Source: a virus
DNA length: 64,000 bases
Virus record (IMG/VR): IMGVR_UViG_3300042302_000394
Location: 1-64,000 of that record
Strand: one strand, 5' to 3'
The notes below the pieces were generated by a model that saw nothing but the letters and a program-made list of their open reading frames with translations, had not been told where the DNA came from and made no database searches. This document shows positions 1 to 9,000 of the stretch, piece after piece. Positions within the stretch are counted from its first letter, which is position 1. The number at the start of each line of letters is the position of its first letter. Position numbers and translations under genes: made by a program.

Positions 1-530
1 GGTGCATTTGTTTTAGCGTCATACGGACCTAATTCATAATCAACTTGAATACGAACCTGCGGATCATCTAGCAACCAAATGCTTGATAACGAACTGTTAA
101 ATCCTAAGAATGTGCCGTTGCCAACTTTCTTACCAATAATACTCTTTAACCAAGCAGTGACTTCATCGCCCATATCCTGGTCAATCTGCGTGTCGATGTC
201 GCCAACTTTTGTTTTCTTTAGTTTGTTTAAGAAGTCCTGTGTATTGATTCCCTTAACATCAAAGAATTGTAAGCTGCTACCACTGAGCATCTTTCCCGAT
301 GCCAATAGTTTTGGATCCCAAATATATTTGCCGTAGGCTGCTTTAAATGATTCGTTTTGTGCAGACAATAATTCTCGCAGTTGAGCCACCATGTGATCAC
401 GGTCGTGAATCTTTAGATCAATTTCTTCTGCTTCTTGATCAGCAGCACCTTGCCAACCTGGACTTTGACTTGATACATTGCCGCCTTCGAGCAATGGTTT
501 TTTATTTCTGATTAGGTCGAACAACTGCAT
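1..530 (-). CDS. Nucleotidyltransferase-like phage protein, 3' part cut by window edge
   Basis: The gene starts at an ATG at 530 and runs off the left edge, so only about 176 N-terminal residues are visible. Near the start there is a KPLLEGGNV segment. Further on comes a GSS-containing stretch followed by VGDIDTQID (a D-x-D pair) and later IQVDYEL. This order, G-S then D-x-D then a later acidic strand, resembles polymerase-beta-like nucleotidyltransferases that phages often carry, but the match is from memory of the motif pattern only. The C-terminus, which could settle the family, is outside the window. It lies just downstream of a small conserved gene and is probably co-transcribed with it. 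Confidence 0.55.
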   Translation of the reverse strand, partial: MQLFDLIRNKKPLLEGGNVSSQSPGWQGAADQEAEEIDLKIHDRDHMVAQLRELLSAQNESFKAAYGKYIWDPKLLASGKMLSGSSLQFFDVKGINTQDFLNKLKKTKVGDIDTQIDQDMGDEVTAWLKSIIGKKVGNGTFLGFNSSLSSIWLLDDPQVRIQVDYELGPYDAKTNA

Positions 531-534
531 TAAA

Positions 535-897
535 TTATCCTAGATTGTATTTGTCTTTTTTAATATCTTCACGATAGTGATCGTATAGTCTCTTGCACAT
601 TTCTTCACGTAGGTCTTTGGGAAATACTTTGCCTAACTTGCCCTTCATTTCCTTGTACTCGTAATATTCTTTGCAACCTTTTTCCACCATGGGCATAAAC
701 AATTCCAGCACCATTTCTGGGCCACACTCTTTTAGAGTTTTAAGTTTTTTAGCAATAGGAAAGAAGTAGTCTTTGTGCAGTTTATCGTGGTCAACGATGT
801 ACCAGAAAAGATCATCGTCAAATTTTTCATCAGTTTGATCTTTTCTTTTGTTAGTGTTGAGGTCCATAGACCTACCGAAGAATTCTACTAGTTTCAT
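535..897 (-). CDS. Conserved phage hypothetical, charged, 120 aa
   Basis: A 120-residue soluble protein, rich in Lys, Glu and Asp and lacking signal peptide or membrane segments. I recognise no domain. It begins with MKLVEFF. No Shine-Dalgarno is seen before the ATG; instead a GGGTAAATA box lies 7 nt upstream and contains the TAA stop of the desaturase gene. It ends 4 nt before the next gene on the same strand. Confidence 0.75.
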   Translation of the reverse strand: MKLVEFFGRSMDLNTNKRKDQTDEKFDDDLFWYIVDHDKLHKDYFFPIAKKLKTLKECGPEMVLELFMPMVEKGCKEYYEYKEMKGKLGKVFPKDLREEMCKRLYDHYREDIKKDKYNLG

Positions 898-904
898 AAT
901 CTAA

Positions 905-910
905 TATTTA
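905..910 (-). promoter_or_regulatory. TAAATA late-type box, 7 nt before ATG
   Basis: TAAATA read on the minus strand, preceded by GGG, ends 7 nt upstream of the start codon at 897. Its first three bases are the TAA stop of the desaturase gene. No Shine-Dalgarno lies between box and ATG. Resembles the T4 late promoter TATAAATA. Confidence 0.5.
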
Positions 911-1612
911 CCCTTTTAACTTGGCTAAACCCAAAAACTCTAGCCCTTTAATGTACATCCAACCTATGTCAAATTCCCACCACTTCTGACTAAACTTAGG
1001 ATTTGCGATATCTGCATGGTGATTATTGTGCAATTCCTCACCGCCGATCCATATGCCCCATGGCATTAAATTTTTACTCTTATCTTTAGTGTCAGTATTG
1101 CGATATCCCCACCAATGTGCTAGTCCGTTTATTACACCTGCTGCAAAAAAAGGTATCCACAACATCTGTACACCCCATACTAAGAATCCCCACCAACCAA
1201 ATAACAACACGTCTATAACCAACATTACGAGAATACCCAATCGGTGATGGGGTGTATAAAGTGTACGTTCAATCCAGTCTTTAGGAGTACCCATTCCGTA
1301 TTTCATAACCATGTCAGCATCACTGCCTGCTTGATTATAATACTTGACTCCTCTAAATACTAAATTCCAAATACCAAACACATGCGGACTGTGTGGATCA
1401 CCTTCTACGTCAGTATTTTGATGATGTTTACGATGTACTGCCACCCATTGTTTAGTGGTCATACCTGTAGTGAGCCATAACCAGAAACGCATAGCGTGTG
1501 CCAGTACTGGGTGAAATTCAACGCCTCTGTGACTTTGACTGCGATGTAGATATAGTGTAACACACATTATAGTAATGTGTGTAAACAGTAACGTTATTAA
1601 AATTAAATTCAT
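908..1612 (-). CDS. Membrane fatty-acid desaturase (delta-9 / stearoyl-CoA desaturase-like)
   Basis: Integral-membrane di-iron desaturase of 234 residues that would insert a double bond in a fatty acyl chain. The three histidine boxes are all present: HRSQSH near residue 23, HRKHH near residue 60, and HNNHH near residue 196. Hydrophobic segments lie at the N-terminus (1-20), around 40-55 and around 125-170, as expected for four membrane passes. It is somewhat shorter than typical bacterial acyl-CoA or lipid desaturases but has every catalytic histidine motif, so it is probably active. A TAAATA box sits 4 nt before the ATG and no ribosome-binding site is visible. It is divergent from the gene at 1639 with only 26 bp between them. 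An auxiliary metabolic gene that may alter host membrane fluidity. Confidence 0.92.
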   Translation of the reverse strand: MNLILITLLFTHITIMCVTLYLHRSQSHRGVEFHPVLAHAMRFWLWLTTGMTTKQWVAVHRKHHQNTDVEGDPHSPHVFGIWNLVFRGVKYYNQAGSDADMVMKYGMGTPKDWIERTLYTPHHRLGILVMLVIDVLLFGWWGFLVWGVQMLWIPFFAAGVINGLAHWWGYRNTDTKDKSKNLMPWGIWIGGEELHNNHHADIANPKFSQKWWEFDIGWMYIKGLEFLGLAKLKG

Positions 1613-1616
1613 AGTG

Positions 1617-1622
1617 TATTTA
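1617..1622 (-). promoter_or_regulatory. TAAATA late-type box for desaturase
   Basis: GGGTAAATA on the minus strand, 4 nt upstream of the desaturase ATG at 1612. It shares a 26-bp intergenic region with an opposing TATAAATA box. Confidence 0.5.
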
Positions 1623-1625
1623 CCC

Positions 1626-1633
1626 TATAAATA
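1626..1633 (+). promoter_or_regulatory. TATAAATA late promoter box for 1639 gene
   Basis: Exact T4 late-promoter octamer TATAAATA on the plus strand. Exactly 5 nt separate its last base from the ATG at 1639. With T4 late geometry (box at about -13 to -6) the transcript would start on the A of the start codon. Confidence 0.6.
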
Positions 1634-1638
1634 TCATT

Positions 1639-2091
1639 ATGAGTATCAGCGACGACCCGCAATATTGGATCAACTTACAGTGGCCAGCGGCTCCTAATCA
1701 AGACGATTATTCTGTATTTTCTAGCTATTGTATAGGTCGTGTTTTACTGTTAGGTAGCACTCGACTGCTGTTGCCCTTGTGTACAGAAGCGTGGGACGTA
1801 AATCCTGTATATGATGACCCTAAAATCCAGTCTAGGGATTGGTTTACACTAGACAAACACTGGGATACTATTATCGTAGACGGTGCGTTAGCATTTGGTA
1901 AAGATTACTGCGAGCAGTTGTTAAAAGCAGTATTGCCAAACTGTGATCGTTTTATTGCCCGTAGTTTCCTAAACCCTAACTGGCCCACTAAGTATGCTCA
2001 ATATTTTCCTAGAGCACACGAATTAACACCTGTTCCACAAGAACACCCCATCAACGAAGTTTATACATTTTACATATGGAACAACAAGTAA
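1639..2091 (+). CDS. Methyltransferase-fold-like protein, 150 aa
   Basis: Conserved-type protein with a GRVLLLGSTRLLLPL segment (residues ~33-47) followed by VNP and an IIVDGALAFG strand (~75-85). The order suggests a Rossmann-like class I methyltransferase fold in which the glycine loop reads GST rather than the usual GxGxG. No clear catalytic motif is seen, so activity is uncertain. Start chosen at the ATG right after a TATAAATA box; no Shine-Dalgarno. Its last 16 nt overlap the downstream QueC-like gene, implying translational coupling. One of only six plus-strand genes in the window. Confidence 0.7.
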   Translation: MSISDDPQYWINLQWPAAPNQDDYSVFSSYCIGRVLLLGSTRLLLPLCTEAWDVNPVYDDPKIQSRDWFTLDKHWDTIIVDGALAFGKDYCEQLLKAVLPNCDRFIARSFLNPNWPTKYAQYFPRAHELTPVPQEHPINEVYTFYIWNNK

Positions 2092-2666
2092 TATTAGCCA
2101 TGTACTCAGGCGGCCTGGACAGCCTAGGTATGATCTACAAACTGTTAACAGAACCCGAGTATAAACACTATGTTCTACACATACATCACATACACCATCA
2201 CAATGTAGAACATAGAGATCGTGCTGAAGCTGTAGTTGTTGACCGTGTGCTGAAAGAATTAGAAAGTATGGGCTATAGTTTTATCTTCAGTGAAAGTGAG
2301 ATAGGCTCACAGCCCTACAATGGGCAGTTCATGTATGACACAGACAGCATCAACTTCTTTGCTGGCTATATTTGCTCTGTTAATCCACGTATTGTACGAG
2401 TTGCTATGGGGATGCAGGCCAACGATCATAACCATAGTTTAGAGGAACGCAGAATACGTGCCAATGCTATACTGACAGCATTTACACCTGTGGAGAAAAT
2501 ATATCCTGTGTTAGATATGACCAAGCGTGAAATATACGATATGTTACCAGAAGGTTTGCGTAACATGTTTTGGTCGTGCCGGCGTCCAGTGTACAGTGAA
2601 AAAAATATCGCACCTTGTCTAAAGTGCGATACTTGTGTGAAACTGCGTGAGCAGGGTATACGTTAA
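2076..2666 (+). CDS. QueC-like PP-loop ATPase (7-cyano-7-deazaguanine synthase family)
   Basis: QueC converts 7-carboxy-7-deazaguanine to preQ0 with ATP. The PP-loop SGGLDS is at residues ~10-15, the C-terminal half has the PVLDMTKREI segment, and the zinc site is visible as WSCRR followed by PCLKCDTCVKLR (four cysteines, residues ~168-190). Length of 196 residues is slightly below the usual 220-230. The protein overlaps the upstream methyltransferase-like gene by 16 nt. QueD (37571) and FolE (49050) are also in this window, which supports a deazaguanine role, used either for tRNA queuosine or for base modification of the phage DNA. Other PP-loop enzymes are possible but the cysteine pattern favours QueC. 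Confidence 0.8.
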   Translation: MEQQVILAMYSGGLDSLGMIYKLLTEPEYKHYVLHIHHIHHHNVEHRDRAEAVVVDRVLKELESMGYSFIFSESEIGSQPYNGQFMYDTDSINFFAGYICSVNPRIVRVAMGMQANDHNHSLEERRIRANAILTAFTPVEKIYPVLDMTKREIYDMLPEGLRNMFWSCRRPVYSEKNIAPCLKCDTCVKLREQGIR

Positions 2667-2668
2667 AC

Positions 2669-5065
2669 TTATACTGCTGTAAATGTTTTAGTCAACGGAA
2701 CTAATGTAATCGCAGTTGATATTTTGTTAGTTGAACCATATTGGAATATTGGATCAGCATACAGTACTGTGTTTGTACCAGTACCGTTGATAGCACGATT
2801 TGAACCATCTCCAACAGGTATGTTGAATGTACACACACCAAACTGCATGGATGCTGAACCACTCATTGTAATACCGTGAGTATCGGACCCTGCTCCAGTG
2901 TTGTTAAGAATAACTTCACCCATACCCCATTGTACTGAACCACTTAGGGTAATAACAGAGCCAGTGTTGGCATCCAATGAACTTCTCAACATAGTTCCTA
3001 ATGAATCGTTTGCTTGGTTAAGTACTTGTCCTGTACCGTTAGTTTCAAGATTGTTTATACTACAAAAGCCACGTTGGATATCTATTAGATATACAGAGCC
3101 ACCGGCTCTAGCCATGGTACAATCATTCATTTCCACTCTGCTACCTGTGCCAGTGTTATCCGCATAAACACAACTCTTAGTGGCGTTGCCTTGATAGCAG
3201 TATACATCGTTTAGGTAAAGTTTTGCTGGATTAGATCCAGTTAACTCGATACTGTGATACGTATCGTCGGTGCGAACGGCAATATTAAATAGGCCAAATC
3301 TATTAACGTTTATAGCGTTTGTGCCGGTGTTTGCCGGAGTGATAGTAACATGTCCCTCAATCCAAATAGGTACATGGCCGGCATCGGGAGTTTCGCCACA
3401 GATAAAAATATTTCCACGAGTCAACGCCACATTCTCTGTGATAGAACTCTTTAGGAAAATAAACTGTGGGTTATCAACGATAGAACCGTTTATGTCAATT
3501 ACTAAACTAGTATCAGCAATCCTTGCTTCAATATAGGCCAATGCCGACGCGATATTTTTGAAAGGTTTGTGTAAACTGCCATCAGCGGTGTATGTGCCCG
3601 TATTAGTTGGGTCGACAATCCATTGACTATCCGCTGTGTCGATATATACACTAACGCCTTCACTGTCGAGGATATCGCCCGGTACTGTTAGAGTACCATC
3701 ATTGCCAAATTCCCAAGTATTGCCACCAAGAACATCACCATTGGTGTAGCCACCTGTGATTACCTGTACAACTCCAGACTGTGTGGTTTCTGTGTAAGCA
3801 CGGCCGCCTGTGATTCTAACATCGCCACCATAACTACTGCCTGCGGCATTCTCAACAGTTACATCGCCGCCGGTGATTTCCACAAATCCAGGATTGCCCG
3901 TGGTAGAAGTGTTAAAGTGAGCAACATTGCCCCCTTCAATCCTAACATAGCCACCTGTGTCGTTAAGGCCTTCGCCGCCGCGTAATTTAACATCGCCACC
4001 ACTGCCGCCACCTTGGCCCCATCCTTCAGTGTTGCCGTTGGTGTCACCTCCAACTCCGCCCCAAATGTAAACATCGCCGCCTTCACCTGTGGTGCTGGTT
4101 GAGCCGTAGCCACGCTGGCCTTGGATCACAATACGTTGAGCGTTGGTGTTGTTTTCTGTAGCTGTCGGTCCTGTGACGATAACTTGATTTTCGCTGTCGT
4201 TGCTTAACTGTAGTGTTGGACCACTAAGGGTGGTAGTAACATCGTAGCCCATATTAGATTTAGTTGGCAGAGTCAAGCCTTCCGGTAGTTCTAGACTGCC
4301 ATCAAATCTAAATGTCCATGTGTAGTCAGTTGACGTGGTCTCTGTAGTAATCTCAATTCCGCTATTGGCAGGCATGTCAGCTTGGTTTACAAGTGTTAAT
4401 TGAAATTCATTGCCTCCTGATATGTAAACATCGTCTGCGGCGTCTAACGTAATATCTCTTCCTGAACGAATAGTTATATCATCGTCGCCAGTGGCCATGC
4501 CAAAGTAACTGTTACTTTCACCAACACCGTTAACTATGTCCAACCCAATGGTGTTGATGTAGTTGTAATTAAAATCAATGTCATCTATTGTTATAGGCTC
4601 TGGGTGTGCTGTAGCCAGTGTTATGGTGTACAATGGTGGATTACCACTAGAGATTACATTGGTCACTGTTGATGCGAGATCATCAGTGTTGGGATTTATC
4701 ACTAGGTTGATGTTGCTGTAATTATAGGGAAAGGCAAGATTGCCATCAAAATACTCCACCCATCTTGACAACAGATCATCGAGATACAGTCCAATATTAT
4801 CTCCCATCTGTACAGCAATAGATCCAGTGGTATAGGCAAAAGTGTGTTCACTACCGTCGTTAAAATTATCTGAATAAGTTTTTTCTGCTGTTATTTTATT
4901 ACCAGTACCACCAATGGATTCTAATCCGCTCCATACCGTTGTGCCATCACCAACTCTCAGTTGATTATTAGTAGTGTCGTAGCCTGCTTCACCTAAGGCC
5001 AGTACCGGATCGTTAGTAGTCCAATTAGCGGCTGTATCTCTACGTAGTTTGATTCTTGTTGTCAT
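2669..5065 (-). CDS. Tail fibre / structural protein with tropism-determinant-like N-terminus and beta-helix region
   Basis: A 798-residue virion protein. The N-terminus (residues 1-52) has the repeat IKLRRDTAANW...LALGEAGYDT...VGDGTTVW, the trimerising attachment module found at the start of many phage fibres and also in the 30484 gene here. Residues ~300-470 are strikingly Gly-rich with repeated GGDV and GG-x-V units. Residues ~480-798 read as a parallel beta-helix (many short N/T/G-rich strands, ending in VPLTKTFTAV). A Shine-Dalgarno CGGAGC precedes the ATG. Its 3' end is only 2 bp from the convergent QueC-like gene. Likely host-recognition fibre or tip. Confidence 0.85.
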   Translation of the reverse strand: MTTRIKLRRDTAANWTTNDPVLALGEAGYDTTNNQLRVGDGTTVWSGLESIGGTGNKITAEKTYSDNFNDGSEHTFAYTTGSIAVQMGDNIGLYLDDLLSRWVEYFDGNLAFPYNYSNINLVINPNTDDLASTVTNVISSGNPPLYTITLATAHPEPITIDDIDFNYNYINTIGLDIVNGVGESNSYFGMATGDDDITIRSGRDITLDAADDVYISGGNEFQLTLVNQADMPANSGIEITTETTSTDYTWTFRFDGSLELPEGLTLPTKSNMGYDVTTTLSGPTLQLSNDSENQVIVTGPTATENNTNAQRIVIQGQRGYGSTSTTGEGGDVYIWGGVGGDTNGNTEGWGQGGGSGGDVKLRGGEGLNDTGGYVRIEGGNVAHFNTSTTGNPGFVEITGGDVTVENAAGSSYGGDVRITGGRAYTETTQSGVVQVITGGYTNGDVLGGNTWEFGNDGTLTVPGDILDSEGVSVYIDTADSQWIVDPTNTGTYTADGSLHKPFKNIASALAYIEARIADTSLVIDINGSIVDNPQFIFLKSSITENVALTRGNIFICGETPDAGHVPIWIEGHVTITPANTGTNAINVNRFGLFNIAVRTDDTYHSIELTGSNPAKLYLNDVYCYQGNATKSCVYADNTGTGSRVEMNDCTMARAGGSVYLIDIQRGFCSINNLETNGTGQVLNQANDSLGTMLRSSLDANTGSVITLSGSVQWGMGEVILNNTGAGSDTHGITMSGSASMQFGVCTFNIPVGDGSNRAINGTGTNTVLYADPIFQYGSTNKISTAITLVPLTKTFTAV

Positions 5066-5078
5066 TTATCTGCTCCGA

Positions 5079-5285
5079 TTATGCTGTTCCACCATCTAAG
5101 GTGATGTCTGTTGCTGTAGTGTAGGTCCAGGCTGAATCGCCACCTTCTACATAGTATTTTGCTTGATTGTTGGTGATTGCCAGGCTAGACGACCAACGAT
5201 CGCCGGTCCATGTGTAGGTTACTGCGTTGGTAGCCACATAACTTTGGCCCACTGTGGGCGATGAGGGAAATGTTATTGCTGTCAT
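5079..5285 (-). CDS. Small structural-associated protein, 68 aa
   Basis: Begins MTAITFPSSPTVGQSY and contains a TYTWTGDRW motif, a module seen repeatedly in phage fibre-region proteins (a short beta-rich unit describing a product-like tip or connector). No catalytic feature. It is located between two fibre genes on the same strand. GGGTAAATACACAT precedes the ATG, without a ribosome-binding site. Function unknown; probably virion associated. Confidence 0.75.
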   Translation of the reverse strand: MTAITFPSSPTVGQSYVATNAVTYTWTGDRWSSSLAITNNQAKYYVEGGDSAWTYTTATDITLDGGTA

Positions 5286-5291
5286 AATGTG

Positions 5292-5297
5292 TATTTA
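5292..5297 (-). promoter_or_regulatory. TAAATA late-type box, 6 nt before ATG
   Basis: GGGTAAATA on the minus strand just 6 nt upstream of the ATG at 5285, the same nine bases as upstream of 897 and 1612. No Shine-Dalgarno between. Confidence 0.5.
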
Positions 5298-5302
5298 CCC
5301 TA

Positions 5303-6010
5303 TCATAGTCCGAATCTTGCCCGTAGAGCCGCATAGTTCTGTAGTTGTTCTGCTTCAGTTAGCACTCTATTGTATAGTAGGATAACAGCAAGTTTGCCTT
5401 TGAATCCTCTACTAAAGTAACCTTCCCCCCATACATAAGGAGTAGATCCCCATGATTGATTGGTTCTGGCGGCTCCTAGTATATTCCAACCTGTGACCAA
5501 ATTCCCTGCTCCTGGAATAACAGTACCGTTTATGTAATAGTTAGTTGCTGTTAGATATGCCCAGTCAGCGTTGTTGCCTGGATTTTGTATACTCCATGGA
5601 CTTGATCCGTTAGCATTACCAAATCGCATGGTACGGTCAGCATCAACACCTAGTCCATATGCTAGATTAGCATCATCTACATTGTAACTGAAATCAGGTT
5701 GAAATACCAGTGTACAATCTTGATAGTTCTGTGATAGGCTTGATGTCATACAATTTGCCGAGTCGCCATCAAATATAAAGTAACTAGAAGTACCGCTGTT
5801 GACAAATCCCACGGTCCCATTTAATGAAGCATCAGCACCTTGACCACTTATATCAAACCATGTGGCAGATTGCGAGCCTGGATAACTGGCTGTGATGCCT
5901 GCATCTAGATGAGCGATAAGGCCGTCTGTGACAATGGGCGGAGGCGGCGTGTGACCCCTCAGTGTAACACCGTTGCTGATAGTCTGTGCTGATCTAATAG
6001 TTATTGACAT
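5303..6010 (-). CDS. LamG/concanavalin-like domain structural protein
   Basis: A 235-residue protein. From residue ~28 it reads GLIAHLDAG...TWFDISGQG and ends with KLAVILLYNRVLTEAEQLQNY, the characteristic beginning and end of LamG/concanavalin A-like jelly-roll domains in phage and bacterial surface proteins; such domains bind sugars. The N-terminal 25 residues (SITIRSAQTISNGVTLRG) look like a capsid/fibre attachment leader. Sits within the fibre block, so probably a carbohydrate-binding tail appendage. Confidence 0.82.
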   Translation of the reverse strand: MSITIRSAQTISNGVTLRGHTPPPPIVTDGLIAHLDAGITASYPGSQSATWFDISGQGADASLNGTVGFVNSGTSSYFIFDGDSANCMTSSLSQNYQDCTLVFQPDFSYNVDDANLAYGLGVDADRTMRFGNANGSSPWSIQNPGNNADWAYLTATNYYINGTVIPGAGNLVTGWNILGAARTNQSWGSTPYVWGEGYFSRGFKGKLAVILLYNRVLTEAEQLQNYAALRARFGL

Positions 6011-6027
6011 ACTTTTATTTTACCGTT

Positions 6028-9000
6028 TTAAGTAACAAGAGTTGTTCCATACAGAGGCCACCAAGATGTAACGCCGTCACCAACAAGATAAATCAATTCT
6101 GCTGTTCCCTCAGGAGCAACATTTACCGCACCGTCGATGGCTCCATCTACAGTTAATGTACAATTACTGGAGATGTTGACAATAACTAATCGTTGTCCCG
6201 CCGTCCCGGGAGGCAATACAACAGTATGACCATCACTGCCACTATAACCACCAACCACTGTACAGAACAGTAAGTTGAATGTAACATTAGTAATCGTTAG
6301 CGTAGTATTAACACCATCAAACTCGTAGGTTTCTTGTCCTGTAACTACTGTCAATACTGAAGTACCAGAACTATTTTTAATGTCTCCACCATCAGGCAGT
6401 GTTAAACTACCATCCCCAGCAAAGGTCCACAACTGTGAAGTAGCACTGGTATCAACATTTGGTACTTTTATGTATATTTGATCATCTGCGGCCACTTTGA
6501 CATACTTGTCATCGTTGCCCAGGAATATGCTGGTCTGTGCCATATTCTCACTGATCAAATGTATGTGTCCGCTTTCACTGCCTTCGGTTGTGCCGTCTAC
6601 TATATTGACACGCAGGTAATTGGATCCAGCACCTGGAGCATAAGTTCCAGTAGTAACAATAGTGACAGTAAATGTTTCTTCGCCTTCAACAATAGCATCG
6701 TTAGCTATCATTAGCATGTTGGTATTAGTATAATTAAAACCGCCACCATCTAAAGTCCAATTAGCAGCCGCAAATGTTCCTGTTAGTACGGCAGGTGTGA
6801 AGTCTGCGGCTGTAATACCTGTGCCGGTAATTATGTATTCTACATCACCCTGAACATACTGAAGACCGCTAGCGTCCCACAATGTTATAGAAATAACAGT
6901 ACCTTCTGTGCCAGTGCTCACATAAGGGTCAGGATATGTCACTGGATCAAGTTCATGTAAGTATTGCTGATAACCTTGATCAGTGGGGTAGTCAGCAGTC
7001 ATATACGAATTATATGTCGAACGCAGAACTAGACTAGTTGCCTGTCCCGGACTGTTTGGAGTCAATACTAATGTGCTAGTCGTGTCTACAATGGTAGCAC
7101 CGTTTGGTAATGTTAACCCACCATCTGCGGCAAATGTCCAAGTATTAATTGCTGTTGATGTGCTAGCAGTTTCAATGTAGACATTAGGATCACTGTTGTT
7201 GCCCAGGATTGTGCTGGCTGTGCTTAATGTTAAGACACCATCTGTGCCAAATACCCAAGTGCTGGTTGTAGCAGTTGAATAAGTTTGAACAACAATATTA
7301 CCCCCATTCTTTTCAATCTTAACATACTGATCATCATCGCCTAGGAATAGATCAACTGTGGTAGGATTGCCTGATATCAAGTGTATGTGATTTGTTTCAG
7401 TAGTGCTGGTACTGCCAGTTGGACGAATAACCAAACTCTGTCCAGCACTGGCTCCAGGTGGGGATATAATCGTAGTAGTGTTTGTTTCACTTATGGTGCT
7501 ACCTTGGGGGAATTCTAATTCCCCATCTGTGCCAAATGTCCAGGTGCTGTTGGTAACAGTTGAGTAAGTTCCAACAACTATGTCACCACCGTGATCTATT
7601 TTAACAAACTGGTCATCGTTGCCTAGATATAGATCAGTCTCGCCACCAAAGCCTGCTGTCAAGTGTATGTGATTACCATCAACAACTGTGGGATAAATCA
7701 GCAATGCTTGAGTAGCACTAGATGCACCTGCGGGTTCAATTCTAAAAGCCCCCATACCCGATGATATAGTAGCACCGTCGTTTAATGTTAATGTACCATC
7801 CGATTCAAGTATAAATTCAGCGTCATTGTTAACTAATCTATCACCTAATGCTGTGGTACTGTCACCTGTGTACAGTGTGCCTATTAGAAAGGCACTGCTG
7901 TCGACGATTGGTGTAACAGTGGCAACGGTTATGTTTGACGTATTGTCAGTGTCAGTCTTATCTGCGTTGACCACTGTAATGTCGCTGGCCGATGTGTCTA
8001 ATGTACCAGTAAGATTTGAGGCTCTGAAATCCCATGCACCCACTGCGAACGGGTCGCCTGTGGCAGGTAACTGTGCTATTAGAGCATGGAAGTCACTTGG
8101 ACCTTCAAACGACCCAAAGCCACCGGCAAGTGCTACATAATCTTGTTTGACCGCTAGGTTACTTCCGCCGCCTTGACCAGCCAAGAAGTCGGAACCACTG
8201 ACTGAAAGCGTATCTATATTATCTAATAGTCGTTGCCATACTACTGTACCATCTAGATTATATTTGGCCACTACACAGGAAATGTCAATAGGATCGTCGG
8301 GCCCTGGATTGGGCACAGTTGTAGTGAACAGTGAACCAGACAGATAAAGTTTATCATCAGCACCAACCACTATGCTGGTGGCAATTGCTCCACAGTCGCC
8401 CTCTACACGACGGCTCCACTGTTTGACACCTGCACTGTTGAATTTAACTAAATTCATACAAATACCGGGTCCAGCATTGTCGACTTCGTATTGTCCGCAG
8501 ACATAGACGTTACCCTCACTGTCAATGTCAGCATCTGCTCCAGTACTGTCATATCCCTCGTCAAACAATATGGCCCTTTGCCAGTCAATGGTACCATCGC
8601 TGAGATACTTGACCACCAGCATGTGATTGTCTGTATCGCCTTCCCCACCCAGTTGATCCATATATCCAACGGCTACTACTTCGCCTGTGGGTCCAACTGC
8701 CATGCCGTAGGCTTCTTCGTCATCCTGTCCGTCTAGTTTTTTTGACCAAATGATTGAACCATCTTCAGCATCAACTTTAGTGGTTGTCACATAGCCACCG
8801 CCAAGGTTGTCAAAAGTGTAACCAACCATGACGGGATTTCCGTCCGATGCTACATCAACTACCTGGCTGTTACTGTTAATGCTCTCGCCAAACGCATAGG
8901 TCTTGCTCCATTCAACTGAGCCGCCGCCGCTGGCAATTTTAGTTAAAGTGGACTTTTCCTGTCCGCCATCGGTATTTGTTTTTCCCGCTACATAGATGAA

